Source: an uncultured Actinomyces sp.
Lineage (GTDB): Bacteria; Actinomycetota; Actinomycetes; Actinomycetales; Actinomycetaceae
Length of the DNA stretch: 29,957 bases
Reading direction: 5' to 3'
NCBI GenBank assembly: GCA_900541895.1
Contig: UWSI01000020.1
Coordinates: 1-29,957 of the forward strand
Each line of letters starts with the position of its first letter. Position 1 is the stretch's first letter. Below the pieces are notes generated by a model. That model was not told where the DNA came from. It was given only the letters and a program-made list of their open reading frames with translations, and did no database searches. Shown here in pieces: positions 16,462-23,526 of the stretch. A program made the translations under genes and the position numbers.

Positions 16462-17852
16462 AAAGTGCCCTCCTCCACTAGGTGATCGGCGACTTTCCAG
16501 GCACCGGAGCCATTCGAGCCCTTGATGAACACAACAGAATTATCTTCCAGTATGCCGTCTAATGCACTAAGTACCTCGTCAACATTCCGCAGGTGACGGT
16601 GAGTGTGGTCCTCGCCTCGCTCAGAGAAGTAGTACTGTGAGTCCTCCCCCAGCGCAAGAACACAATCAGCACCCGCTTGATCGAAGAAGCGTGCAACCTG
16701 TTCATGGGTACTTTGCGAGGCTTCACCAAGTTCAAGCATTCCACCTGCGACAACGACCAGCTGCCGTCCCGCTGCCAAATCTCCAGCGGCTTTACATCCC
16801 GCGCGGAAAGAATCAAGGTTCGCATTGTACGAATCATCGATGAGAGTCACTTTCCTACCCTTGAGGGTAAGTTCATGGATGCTCATTCGGTGTGGGCTGG
16901 CTGGCTGACGCCCCTCAACAGCGGCGCAGGCTTGATCAAGATCAATTCCAAGCGTCCATGCACCAGTAATTGCAGCGAGCGCATTGGCGACATGGTGAAT
17001 ACCAACAAGTCCCAGGTGCACCGTGAGCACTCGTCCATCGAGGTGGAGTTCGAAAGAAGCCTTCCCCTGTTCATCCAAGGAAATCGCGTGGGCACTGCTA
17101 TCTGCTTGAGTATTTCCCGAGGCCGAGAAGGTAACCACTCGCCCGGGTGCGTGAGCGGCCATCTCCATGACGTGCGGATCGTCGAAATTCAAGATCGAGA
17201 TTCCCGATGGCACGAGGCCTTGAATCAGCTCGGCCTTGGCATCGCGTACGCCTTCAACGGAGCCGAAGCCCCCAAGGTGTGCATGCCCGACCATCAGTTC
17301 AATTCCGGCGTCAGGTGGAGCAATCCGCGTCAGATATGCAATATGTCCAGGTCCAGAGGCTCCCATTTCCAGAACAAGGTGGCGCGTCGATTCATCAGCC
17401 CGCAGAACCGTCAAAGGAAGCCCGACCTCATTATTAAAAGACAGCTGAGGAGCAACAGTCGGGGCATCGGCGCCCATAATCGCTGCAAGAAGGTCCTTGG
17501 TCGTTGTTTTGCCCACCGAACCGGTCATTGCGATCACGTCCAGTTTCTGGTGCGAACGCAAATCTGAAAGGTAAGCCCGGGCTAATTCACCCAGCGCGAT
17601 CGTCGAGTCCTCGACAAGGATCTGCGTCAAAGGCGAATCAGACAGGTGTTCAACAATCGCCGCCACCGCGCCATTACGCTCAGCTGCGTCCAGATAGTTG
17701 TGGCCATCGCTATTTTCCCCACGCCGAGCCACAAAGAGAGAGCCTTGACGAATTTCTCGTGAATCCGTTTCAACTGTCCCGGTGACCTCGACGTCGTTTC
17801 CGTGGAGCTGTGCGCCCAATGCTTGAGCGATCCAGCGACTGGACCTATGCAT
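16458..17852 (-). CDS. murF: UDP-MurNAc-tripeptide--D-alanyl-D-alanine ligase
   Basis: MurF adds the D-Ala-D-Ala dipeptide to the cytoplasmic precursor. The 464-residue product has the N-terminal substrate domain (TDSREIRQGSLFVARRGENSDGH, 29-51), the ATP loop GSVGKTTTKDLL (111-122), the LVLEMGASGPGHIAYL block typical of MurF rather than MurE, and DDSYNANLDSFRAG. The ATG has AAGGAG upstream at 17857-17862 on the minus strand. The 42-base gap to ftsI is where murE usually sits in actinobacteria. The absence of the MurE-type stem-peptide pocket and the presence of the MurF-type EMGASGPGHI block identify this gene as murF alone. Confidence 0.96.
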   Translation of the reverse strand: MHRSSRWIAQALGAQLHGNDVEVTGTVETDSREIRQGSLFVARRGENSDGHNYLDAAERNGAVAAIVEHLSDSPLTQILVEDSTIALGELARAYLSDLRSHQKLDVIAMTGSVGKTTTKDLLAAIMGADAPTVAPQLSFNNEVGLPLTVLRADESTRHLVLEMGASGPGHIAYLTRIAPPDAGIELMVGHAHLGGFGSVEGVRDAKAELIQGLVPSGISILNFDDPHVMEMAAHAPGRVVTFSASGNTQADSSAHAISLDEQGKASFELHLDGRVLTVHLGLVGIHHVANALAAITGAWTLGIDLDQACAAVEGRQPASPHRMSIHELTLKGRKVTLIDDSYNANLDSFRAGCKAAGDLAAGRQLVVVAGGMLELGEASQSTHEQVARFFDQAGADCVLALGEDSQYYFSERGEDHTHRHLRNVDEVLSALDGILEDNSVVFIKGSNGSGAWKVADHLVEEGTL

Positions 17853-17894
17853 TCTTCTCCTTAGGGTCTACCCAACGATCTGGACACTAGCCTA

Positions 17895-19658
17895 CTAGGG
17901 TGTCGTGGGATACAGCTGGGCACTTTCTGTAGACGCGGGGATCCCCAGGTTGCGAACGGCCTCGGTCGTGACTTCACTCCACAGCGGTGCAGCAGCATCA
18001 GAGGACAAACCAGCAACACGCGGGTTGTAAAGGACAACCGAAATAGCCAAGCGCGGCGATTCTGCGGGGACCAGACCAGCAGTGTTCGAAACGACCGCAT
18101 CCGCACCATTGACTTTAATATCAGCAGTACCTGTCTTGACTGCCACGCGGTAGCCTTCAACCTTTGCGAGCTGACCGGTACCTTGCTTATCCATGACAAC
18201 GGATTCCATCATGGTAATGAGTTCTTTTGAACGATCCGCGGACATGACTTGCTTAGGTTGCGGCGAGACAGTCTTCTCGGTCCGCCCCTTTGAATCAGTT
18301 GTCGAATCGATAATTCGCGGCGCAATCATGACCCCGCGGTTTCCGATCGCTTGAATGAACTGATTCTGCTGGATAGCCGTAATCGCGTAGGACTGTCCGA
18401 ACATCATGGTGTAGCGGTCACGCCCTCGAATGGCATCAAAATCGCGCATGATGCCCTGGGACTCGCCAGCCAATTCAATTCCAGTGAGCTGGTTCAGGCC
18501 CATCTTCGTCATGAAGTCGTAGCGATCGCGGTCCCCCACTTGCTCGCCCACTTCAATGGTTCCAACGTTCGATGATTGGGTAAGAATTCCCGTGGTCGTC
18601 ATCATTTCGGTCCCGTGTTCGTGGTAGTCCGAAATCGGGCCTCCCGCGTCTGCGGGGCTAATGCTGTAGGGAACAGAGTATGCGGTCGTGGGAGTGGTCG
18701 TTCCCTTTTCTAGGGCCGAGGCCACTGTGAGGAGTTTACCCACCGATCCGGGTTCGTAGGGCGCTTGGACTCCCATTACGGATTGAGGCTTCGAGGGGTT
18801 CGGTGTCGTAGACCCGGAGTCTGCAAGCACCAAGATTCGACCAGTCGAGACATCGGAAATCACGACGACACCCCAGTCCGCATTGTGCTTACGAACACGA
18901 GCATCCAGAGCGTCTTGAACCAAGTGCTGAAGATCTGCGTGGAGGGTCGTACGGACCGAACCACCGTCTTGAGGTTCCTTGGTGACCTTCTTCCCACCGG
19001 GCATCACCGCACCGTTGGGAGAGATCTCGTAAGCCTCTTCTCCGGAGGTTCCCTGCAAGAAATTATTGAAATAGGCCTCCAGGCCTGAGACGCCGTCTCC
19101 TTCAGCGTTGACGGCACCGACGATCGGTCCGGCTGTATTGCCATTGGGATAGGTCCGGTCAAAGACCGCTTCCCATTCAATACCGGTAATGTCGAGCTTG
19201 CGGATTTCGCGATAGGTGACCGCATCGACATTCTTTTTCAGATAGACATAGGTCGAATCCCCGAGCATCATGCCGCCCAGTTCTGCTTGGCTGATACCCA
19301 GGAGAGGAGAGAGCTGTTTCGCGGCCTCAGCCGGACCACGGCCGACAACATTGCCGTTGTCATCTTTATGCTCGTAGGTCGTAATCGCTTTCTGATTCAC
19401 CGCAATGTGGTAGGCCTGAACCGAATCGGCCAGAACAACACCGTTGACGTCAAGAATTTCCCCGCGTTTTGCGCCAATTTCACTGACGGCAGTACGCACT
19501 CGCTCACCCTCGGAGGCAAGGGTCGGGCTTTGGAATACCTGAATAACGACGAGCTGGATAACACAGAACGCAAATCCCAAGAACAGAAAACCGGACATCC
19601 AGTTCGCACGATGAGGCGAAGTGTCTGGCGCCTTGAAAATGCGTTGCCACCAGCTCAT
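17895..19658 (-). CDS. ftsI: Septal penicillin-binding protein 3 (FtsI, D,D-transpeptidase)
   Basis: FtsI cross-links new septal peptidoglycan and works with FtsW. The 587-residue product has one N-terminal membrane anchor (about 21-43), a dimerisation domain (AKRGEILDVNGVVLADSV, 63-80) and a transpeptidase domain. Its active-site motifs are Ser305-Val-Gly-Lys308 (SxxK), SSN at 362-364 and KTG at 508-510. Length is normal for a class B PBP. The ATG at 19658 overlaps the upstream ftsL-like stop as ATGA. Confidence 0.97.
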   Translation of the reverse strand: MSWWQRIFKAPDTSPHRANWMSGFLFLGFAFCVIQLVVIQVFQSPTLASEGERVRTAVSEIGAKRGEILDVNGVVLADSVQAYHIAVNQKAITTYEHKDDNGNVVGRGPAEAAKQLSPLLGISQAELGGMMLGDSTYVYLKKNVDAVTYREIRKLDITGIEWEAVFDRTYPNGNTAGPIVGAVNAEGDGVSGLEAYFNNFLQGTSGEEAYEISPNGAVMPGGKKVTKEPQDGGSVRTTLHADLQHLVQDALDARVRKHNADWGVVVISDVSTGRILVLADSGSTTPNPSKPQSVMGVQAPYEPGSVGKLLTVASALEKGTTTPTTAYSVPYSISPADAGGPISDYHEHGTEMMTTTGILTQSSNVGTIEVGEQVGDRDRYDFMTKMGLNQLTGIELAGESQGIMRDFDAIRGRDRYTMMFGQSYAITAIQQNQFIQAIGNRGVMIAPRIIDSTTDSKGRTEKTVSPQPKQVMSADRSKELITMMESVVMDKQGTGQLAKVEGYRVAVKTGTADIKVNGADAVVSNTAGLVPAESPRLAISVVLYNPRVAGLSSDAAAPLWSEVTTEAVRNLGIPASTESAQLYPTTP

Positions 19659-20050
19659 CGCGCGGCTACACCACCCTCAACTTGGCCATCGGCCAAACGG
19701 ATTGTTCCGAGCTTTCCAGCGTGCACCATTCCCTGTGCCTTCGCCGCCTTCTCAAGCTCGACGGGAGAAGCCTTCTCCTGAAGCTGCGTCTGCAGGGTCC
19801 ACGATTGCGCCTCCAACTCGTTGAGCTGGATCTGGTATTCGCGAATCTGGTAGGAAGTTTGAGCCATGTGCGTATTGATCAGCATCGGCACAACAATGGC
19901 GATAGCAATCATCACCAAGGCAATAAAGGTCATAGGGATGACCGAGCGGCGAGGCTGATGAGACTTCACCACTGTGAGCAGTGGGCGTACGTCTTCACGT
20001 ACGTATGCCGGACGAGAGGTCGCGCGTGCGCGCGCGGTGGCTCCGCTCAT
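19655..20050 (-). CDS. ftsL: FtsL-like bitopic division protein
   Basis: This 131-residue protein has a basic cytoplasmic N-terminus, one membrane segment (about 39-60) and an extracytoplasmic coiled coil (QTSYQIREYQIQLNELEAQS and following), which is the FtsL/FtsB layout. In the divisome such proteins pair with FtsB and FtsQ and activate FtsWI. Sequence identity within the family is low, so the call rests on topology and on the position between rsmH and ftsI, where actinobacterial ftsL lies. Both ends overlap neighbours by 4 bases (ATGA). Confidence 0.88.
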   Translation of the reverse strand: MSGATARARATSRPAYVREDVRPLLTVVKSHQPRRSVIPMTFIALVMIAIAIVVPMLINTHMAQTSYQIREYQIQLNELEAQSWTLQTQLQEKASPVELEKAAKAQGMVHAGKLGTIRLADGQVEGGVAAR

Positions 20051-21024
20051 GGTCGTTCCTTCCAGGGGCGTATCATCTGTGCGCCGCGCAGCCGCACAGA
20101 AGCGGAACGCGGATTATGGGATTTTTCTGTGTCATCAGCCAGCTGCGCGCCACGTGTCAGTAGACGCAAGCGGGCTTGAAGTTCCTCTGGGATCATGGGC
20201 ACGCCAGCAGGTGCCTGATCCGTGGCGCCGCGACGGAAGATGTCCTTCACCAGACGATCTTCAAGGGACTGGTAAGACTCGATAACGATTCGACCGCCAA
20301 CGCGCAGGTGCGCAAGTGCGGCGGGAAGCGCGGCTTCGAGAATGGTCAGTTCGTCGTTGACCGCAATACGCAGCGCTTGGAAGGTGCGCTTTGCGGGGTT
20401 ACCTCCCGTACGGCGTGCCGGTGCGGGAATACAATCGCGAACGATTTGAGCCAGCTGGGAAGTGCGCGTCAGAGGCTCGCTCTCTCGGGTGGCGACGATA
20501 CGTCCAGCGATCTTCGAGGCGAACTTTTCTTCCCCGTAAACACGAAGAATCCGCGTAATTTCCTCTTTCGAGGCCGAGGCCAAGAGCTGTGCTGCACTGA
20601 TGCCCGTCTGGGGGTTCATTCGCATATCAAGCGGGGCATCATGCGAGTAAGAGAAGCCTCGGTCCTCTTGGTCCAATTGGAGCGAAGAGACACCCAGATC
20701 CATGAGGATCCCATCGACCATTCCAGAGGGGGCGTGCGCAGCAACCTCATCCATCTTGTCGTAAGTGGTGTGGAAGGCACGGAAACGCGGGCCAAAAGCT
20801 TCAAGGCGCTTCGATGCGAGGGCGATCGCCGAAGGATCTCGATCGATACCGAAAACGGTGAGCTGGGGGAAACGTGTCAGTGCCGCTTCCGTGTGCCCGC
20901 CCATTCCGAGAGTCGCATCGATGAGAACAGCGCCAGGAGCCTCAATTGCAGGCGCAAGCATGTCCAAGCACTCATTGAGGAGAACAGGAACATGCAGCTG
21001 CGCGGGATCGCGGTCGACAGACAC
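20047..21024 (-). CDS. rsmH: 16S rRNA m4C1402 methyltransferase RsmH (MraW)
   Basis: RsmH methylates N4 of C1402 in the decoding centre of 16S rRNA using S-adenosylmethionine. The 325-residue product has HVPVLLNECLDML near the N-terminus, the SAM loop DATLGMGGHTEA (36-47), FGIDRDPSAI, and the MDLGVSSLQLDQEDRGFSY block specific to this family. I chose the GTG at 21024 because GAAGGAGG lies 6 bases upstream. An ATG 36 bases further upstream would put that ribosome binding site inside the gene. The 108-base gap to mraZ holds no gene. Confidence 0.96.
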   Translation of the reverse strand: MSVDRDPAQLHVPVLLNECLDMLAPAIEAPGAVLIDATLGMGGHTEAALTRFPQLTVFGIDRDPSAIALASKRLEAFGPRFRAFHTTYDKMDEVAAHAPSGMVDGILMDLGVSSLQLDQEDRGFSYSHDAPLDMRMNPQTGISAAQLLASASKEEITRILRVYGEEKFASKIAGRIVATRESEPLTRTSQLAQIVRDCIPAPARRTGGNPAKRTFQALRIAVNDELTILEAALPAALAHLRVGGRIVIESYQSLEDRLVKDIFRRGATDQAPAGVPMIPEELQARLRLLTRGAQLADDTEKSHNPRSASVRLRGAQMIRPWKERP

Positions 21025-21132
21025 TTCTGCCCTCCTTCTGTGTGATGGGTGCCCGTCCATCCAGGTCCCCCACCGTGCTCTGCCATCGGGGAAGTGACGT
21101 CAGAACAACGGGAGGAGACCTGGAAGGGCGGA

Positions 21133-21567
21133 CTAGAACATTCCTGGGATAATTTCGTTTTCTGTTTGCGAGAAGACGTCTTCCTGGACGGACAGGTAGT
21201 CATTCCATGCCTGTGAATTCCAGATCTCCGCGCGCGAACCCGCACCAATGACGGTGAGTTCACGATCAAGACCGGCGTATTTGCGCAGATCCGGCGGAAG
21301 AGTAATTCTTCCCTGTTTGTCCGGAACCTCCTTATACGCACCCGAGAGCAACACGCGGATATAGTCGCGTGCCTGTTTGGAGGACAGTGGAGCCCGGCGA
21401 AGCTCAACCGTCATCTGCTCAAACTCTTGGGCAGGAAAGGCATAGATGCAGTGCTCTTGCCCTCGAGTGAGGACAATCCCACCTTCCATATCCTCTCGGA
21501 ATCGGGCAGGGAGGATCACGCGTCCCTTGTCGTCGAGCTTTGGCTCGTAGGTACCAAGGAACATCAT
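21133..21567 (-). CDS. mraZ: Transcriptional regulator MraZ
   Basis: MraZ is a ring-forming DNA-binding protein that represses its own dcw operon by binding direct GTGG-type repeats upstream. The 144-residue product has two SpoVT-AbrB half domains: MFLGTYEPKLDDKGRVILPA (2-21) and YKEVPDKQGRITLPPDLRKY. Two ATGs are adjacent at 21567 and 21564; AAGGTGGTGA sits directly upstream and serves either. The boxes it would bind are visible at 21593-21611 and 21694-21712. It is the first gene of the cluster. Confidence 0.97.
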   Translation of the reverse strand: MMFLGTYEPKLDDKGRVILPARFREDMEGGIVLTRGQEHCIYAFPAQEFEQMTVELRRAPLSSKQARDYIRVLLSGAYKEVPDKQGRITLPPDLRKYAGLDRELTVIGAGSRAEIWNSQAWNDYLSVQEDVFSQTENEIIPGMF

Positions 21568-21592
21568 TCACCACCTTCCCCTATGTGACATC

Positions 21593-21611
21593 TTCCCCCA
21601 CTTTACTCCAC
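21593..21611 (-). promoter_or_regulatory. MraZ box, proximal, in the direction of mraZ
   Basis: On the minus strand GTGGAGTAAAGTGGGGGAA contains two GTGG units exactly 10 bases apart, which fits the known MraZ operator pattern of short TGG repeats on one face of the helix. It lies 26 bases upstream of the mraZ ATG. A copy matching 18 of 19 bases occurs in the opposite orientation at 21694-21712. Confidence 0.75.
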
Positions 21612-21652
21612 AAATTGCCAATTTGGTGTGATTTTGAGAGCTACTCCATGCA

Positions 21653-21681
21653 CATTTAGGGTTAAATCCGCTTAATTCCAA
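21653..21681 (-). promoter_or_regulatory. Candidate mraZ promoter between the two MraZ boxes
   Basis: On the minus strand TTGGAA (21676-21681), a 17-base spacer and TAAATG (21653-21658) give a plausible but imperfect -35/-10 pair. The start would be near 21646, with the distal MraZ box just upstream of the -35 and the proximal box in the leader. The -10 is a poor match, so this is tentative. Confidence 0.35.
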
Positions 21682-21693
21682 CGAAAATTTGAG

Positions 21694-21712
21694 GTGGAGG
21701 AAAGTGGGGGAA
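21694..21712 (+). promoter_or_regulatory. MraZ box, distal, inverted orientation
   Basis: On the plus strand GTGGAGGAAAGTGGGGGAA has GTGG units at 21694 and 21704, again 10 bases apart, and matches the proximal box at 18 of 19 positions. It points away from mraZ. It is framed by AAAATTT (21684-21690) and AAATTTT (21711-21717). Confidence 0.65.
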
Positions 21713-21750
21713 ATTTTCAGCGCTTCTCGTCAGAAATCTCAGAAATAACG

Positions 21751-21766
21751 ATTTTCTGCAGAAAAT
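21751..21766. repeat. 16-bp perfect palindrome
   Basis: ATTTTCTGCAGAAAAT reads the same on both strands. It lies in the non-coding region between mraZ and DUF3040 and shares 3 bases with the left arm of the next inverted repeat. Three CAGAAA copies (21731, 21740, 21759) run through and into it. It may be an operator; the binding protein is unknown. Confidence 0.5.
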
Positions 21767-21807
21767 GAGTCTCCACGAGCAACGATGGCGGAAAGTGGAG
21801 ACTCATT
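21764..21807. repeat. 13-bp perfect inverted repeat
   Basis: AATGAGTCTCCAC (21764-21776) and GTGGAGACTCATT (21795-21807) are exact complements around an 18-base loop. Read on the minus strand the stem runs into TTTTCTG, so it could be a second terminator behind the dinB-DUF3040 operon. On either strand it could be a small RNA hairpin or an operator. Confidence 0.55.
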
Positions 21808-21847
21808 GGAAAGTAGGAATGAAGGTTTACCCCGCGCCTTCGGGAGG

Positions 21848-21880
21848 GATAAAAAAATTCCCGGTGACGATGTCACCAGG
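21848..21880 (-). terminator. Rho-independent terminator of the dinB-DUF3040 operon
   Basis: On the minus strand a 9-bp stem (CCTGGTGAC / GTCACCGGG with one G-U pair) closes on a 3-base loop and is followed by AATTTTTTTATC. It lies 17 bases after the DUF3040 stop. It is the clearest intrinsic terminator in the window and insulates mraZ from upstream transcription. Confidence 0.88.
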
Positions 21881-21897
21881 AATCAAAGCGGTAAGTT

Positions 21898-22269
21898 TTA
21901 GCGATCGTCCGAACGCCGATCCCACTGTTCTTGTTGACGTTCCATAAAGGAGCTTCGCTTTTTGCCCGAACTCGAGGAACTTCCCTTCGCAGTGAGCGCA
22001 TACCAAGCGCCACCGACCATTAAGAGGAAGCCGGCTACTCCAACGATCAGAGAGATCACCGAATAGCCAAGAGACACAGCGGCAATCAAGACCAGGAGAC
22101 CAGCAACGATCATCAGTGCGCCAGCAGCGACTTTACGCGGCGACAAACGAGCAGGCTGCTGCTCCACATTGGCATTCGGACGTGAATGATCATTGAAGGA
22201 GGCAGGCTGGGAACCAAACTGCGCCTCCATCTCTTCGAGAACTTGCTTCTCATAATCCGAAAGTGCCAT
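21898..22269 (-). CDS. DUF3040 family membrane protein
   Basis: This 123-residue protein starts MALSDYEKQVLEEMEAQF, the usual DUF3040 opening (LS..E...LE.ME..L). It has two adjacent membrane segments (about 45-66 and 69-91) and a charged, Ser and Lys rich C-terminal tail (SSSSSGKKR). The family is nearly restricted to Actinobacteria and often lies next to mraZ; its function is unknown. It follows dinB by 9 bases and is the last gene before the terminator at 21848-21880. Confidence 0.85.
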   Translation of the reverse strand: MALSDYEKQVLEEMEAQFGSQPASFNDHSRPNANVEQQPARLSPRKVAAGALMIVAGLLVLIAAVSLGYSVISLIVGVAGFLLMVGGAWYALTAKGSSSSSGKKRSSFMERQQEQWDRRSDDR

Positions 22270-22278
22270 AACCCCATC

Positions 22279-23496
22279 CTACTTGTTTTCTTCAAGCAGT
22301 GATGCAAGCGATATCGCGCCTGCACCATATTTTCCCCGGATTTTATCCATAGCGCGCTCGGCCGCTTGAGGGCGTTCATCCTGATCAAGGGCAACTTCGA
22401 ATCCCTCGTCTCGTGCAATTAAGCCCTCAGCGCGAACGCCAAATAATCTCACTCCCCCACTTGGAAGAGTTTCCCGTTCAAACAGTTGGTGAGCAGCCAC
22501 AGCGATTTCTCGACCTAGATCCGTGGGAACTCTCAGGCGTTGCTGACGTGTAATGGTTGAAAAATCCGCCCCCCGCATTTTGATTGCAACCTGCTTACAG
22601 AGCCAATTCCCCGCACGAAGCCTCCTCGCACATTCGTGAGAGGCCTTCGTAATGAACTGATCGAGAAGTGCTCTATCGCGAATATCGGTTTCGAAAGTGC
22701 GTTCCATCCCCACCGATTTTTCTTCACGCGACACAGTCACCGGCCTCGGGTCAATCCCCCAAGCCAAATCATGAAGACTGTGAGCCGCCGCAGCACCGAG
22801 CAATCGTGACAGCCGCGGCAAGGGGTGCTCAGCCAATTGCCCGATCGTTTCAATTCCTTCACGCTCAAGCACCTGCGCGCTCTTAGCGCCAACACCCCAA
22901 AGTGCACCGACAGGAAGGCCGTGAAGGAAATCAATCGTGGCCTGAGCTGGAACTAAAAGCACACCATCTGGTTTCGCATTCGAGGAAGCAATTTTTGCCA
23001 CCGATTTTGTCGACGCAATCCCAACGGAAGCAGGAAGGCCGATTTCTTCTCGAATCTGGCGGCGAATCTCGCCAGCAATATGCGTCGGCTTCCCGAAACG
23101 CAAGCGCGAACCACGAACGTCGACAAAGGCCTCGTCAACGCTCACCTGCTCAACGAGCGGGCTGAAGCGACCAATAACTGACATCACACGCTTCGAATAC
23201 TCACGGTAGAGCTCGAAATGCCCCGGAACGAATACAGCAGTGGGGCACAGCGCACGTGCTCGCGCAGTAGGCATTCCTGCGCGCACGCCCAAAGCACGAG
23301 CCTCGTAGGTCGCAGAGGTCACGACACCACGATTGCTACTCCCGCCGACGATCACGGCTTTACCTAGCAACGATGGGTCTTCACGAATCTCCACCTGCGC
23401 GAAGAAGGAATCCATGTCAATGTGCAAAATGTTCGTCTGGGAATCGTCATCGCCCCAATAGCGTTTTCCACGGCGGTCGCGCGGAGCATTCGACAT
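22279..23496 (-). CDS. dinB: DNA polymerase IV (translesion, Y family)
   Basis: DinB copies damaged or distorted template DNA. The 405-residue product has NILHIDMDSFFAQVE with catalytic Asp27 in IDMD, VTSATYEARALGVRAGMP (59-76), and SVDEAFVDV with Asp121 and Glu122 as the second and third catalytic carboxylates. It then has the HhH region (LWGVGAKSAQVLEREGIETI) and the little-finger domain. The C-terminus shows no obvious sliding-clamp peptide, although FGVRAEGLI lies near where one is often found. GGAAGGAGG is correctly spaced before the ATG. No LexA box was seen upstream, so it may not be SOS induced here. Confidence 0.96.
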   Translation of the reverse strand: MSNAPRDRRGKRYWGDDDSQTNILHIDMDSFFAQVEIREDPSLLGKAVIVGGSSNRGVVTSATYEARALGVRAGMPTARARALCPTAVFVPGHFELYREYSKRVMSVIGRFSPLVEQVSVDEAFVDVRGSRLRFGKPTHIAGEIRRQIREEIGLPASVGIASTKSVAKIASSNAKPDGVLLVPAQATIDFLHGLPVGALWGVGAKSAQVLEREGIETIGQLAEHPLPRLSRLLGAAAAHSLHDLAWGIDPRPVTVSREEKSVGMERTFETDIRDRALLDQFITKASHECARRLRAGNWLCKQVAIKMRGADFSTITRQQRLRVPTDLGREIAVAAHQLFERETLPSGGVRLFGVRAEGLIARDEGFEVALDQDERPQAAERAMDKIRGKYGAGAISLASLLEENK

Positions 23497-23514
23497 CGTA
23501 TCCTCCTTCCCACG

Positions 23515-23520
23515 TACAGT
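23515..23520 (+). promoter_or_regulatory. Candidate -10 box for a leaderless transcript of the spermidine-synthase-like gene
   Basis: TACAGT fits TANNNT and is followed by six bases (AGCCCT) and then the ATG at 23527. This is the same geometry as the boxes before dnaE and nrdR. It lies in the 30-base gap between divergent starts, so the two transcripts probably interfere. Confidence 0.45.
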
Positions 23521-23526
23521 AGCCCT

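Noticed and set aside
21060..21124. TCCAGGTC and GACCTGGA as an inverted repeat between mraZ and rsmH
   Set aside because: Arms are only 8 bases and 49 bases apart, which is expected by chance and has no T-tract or spacing that suggests a function.
21765..21947. A 60-residue open frame on the plus strand between mraZ and DUF3040
   Set aside because: It starts inside the inverted repeat, runs through the minus-strand terminator and into DUF3040, has no ribosome binding site and no protein-like domain.
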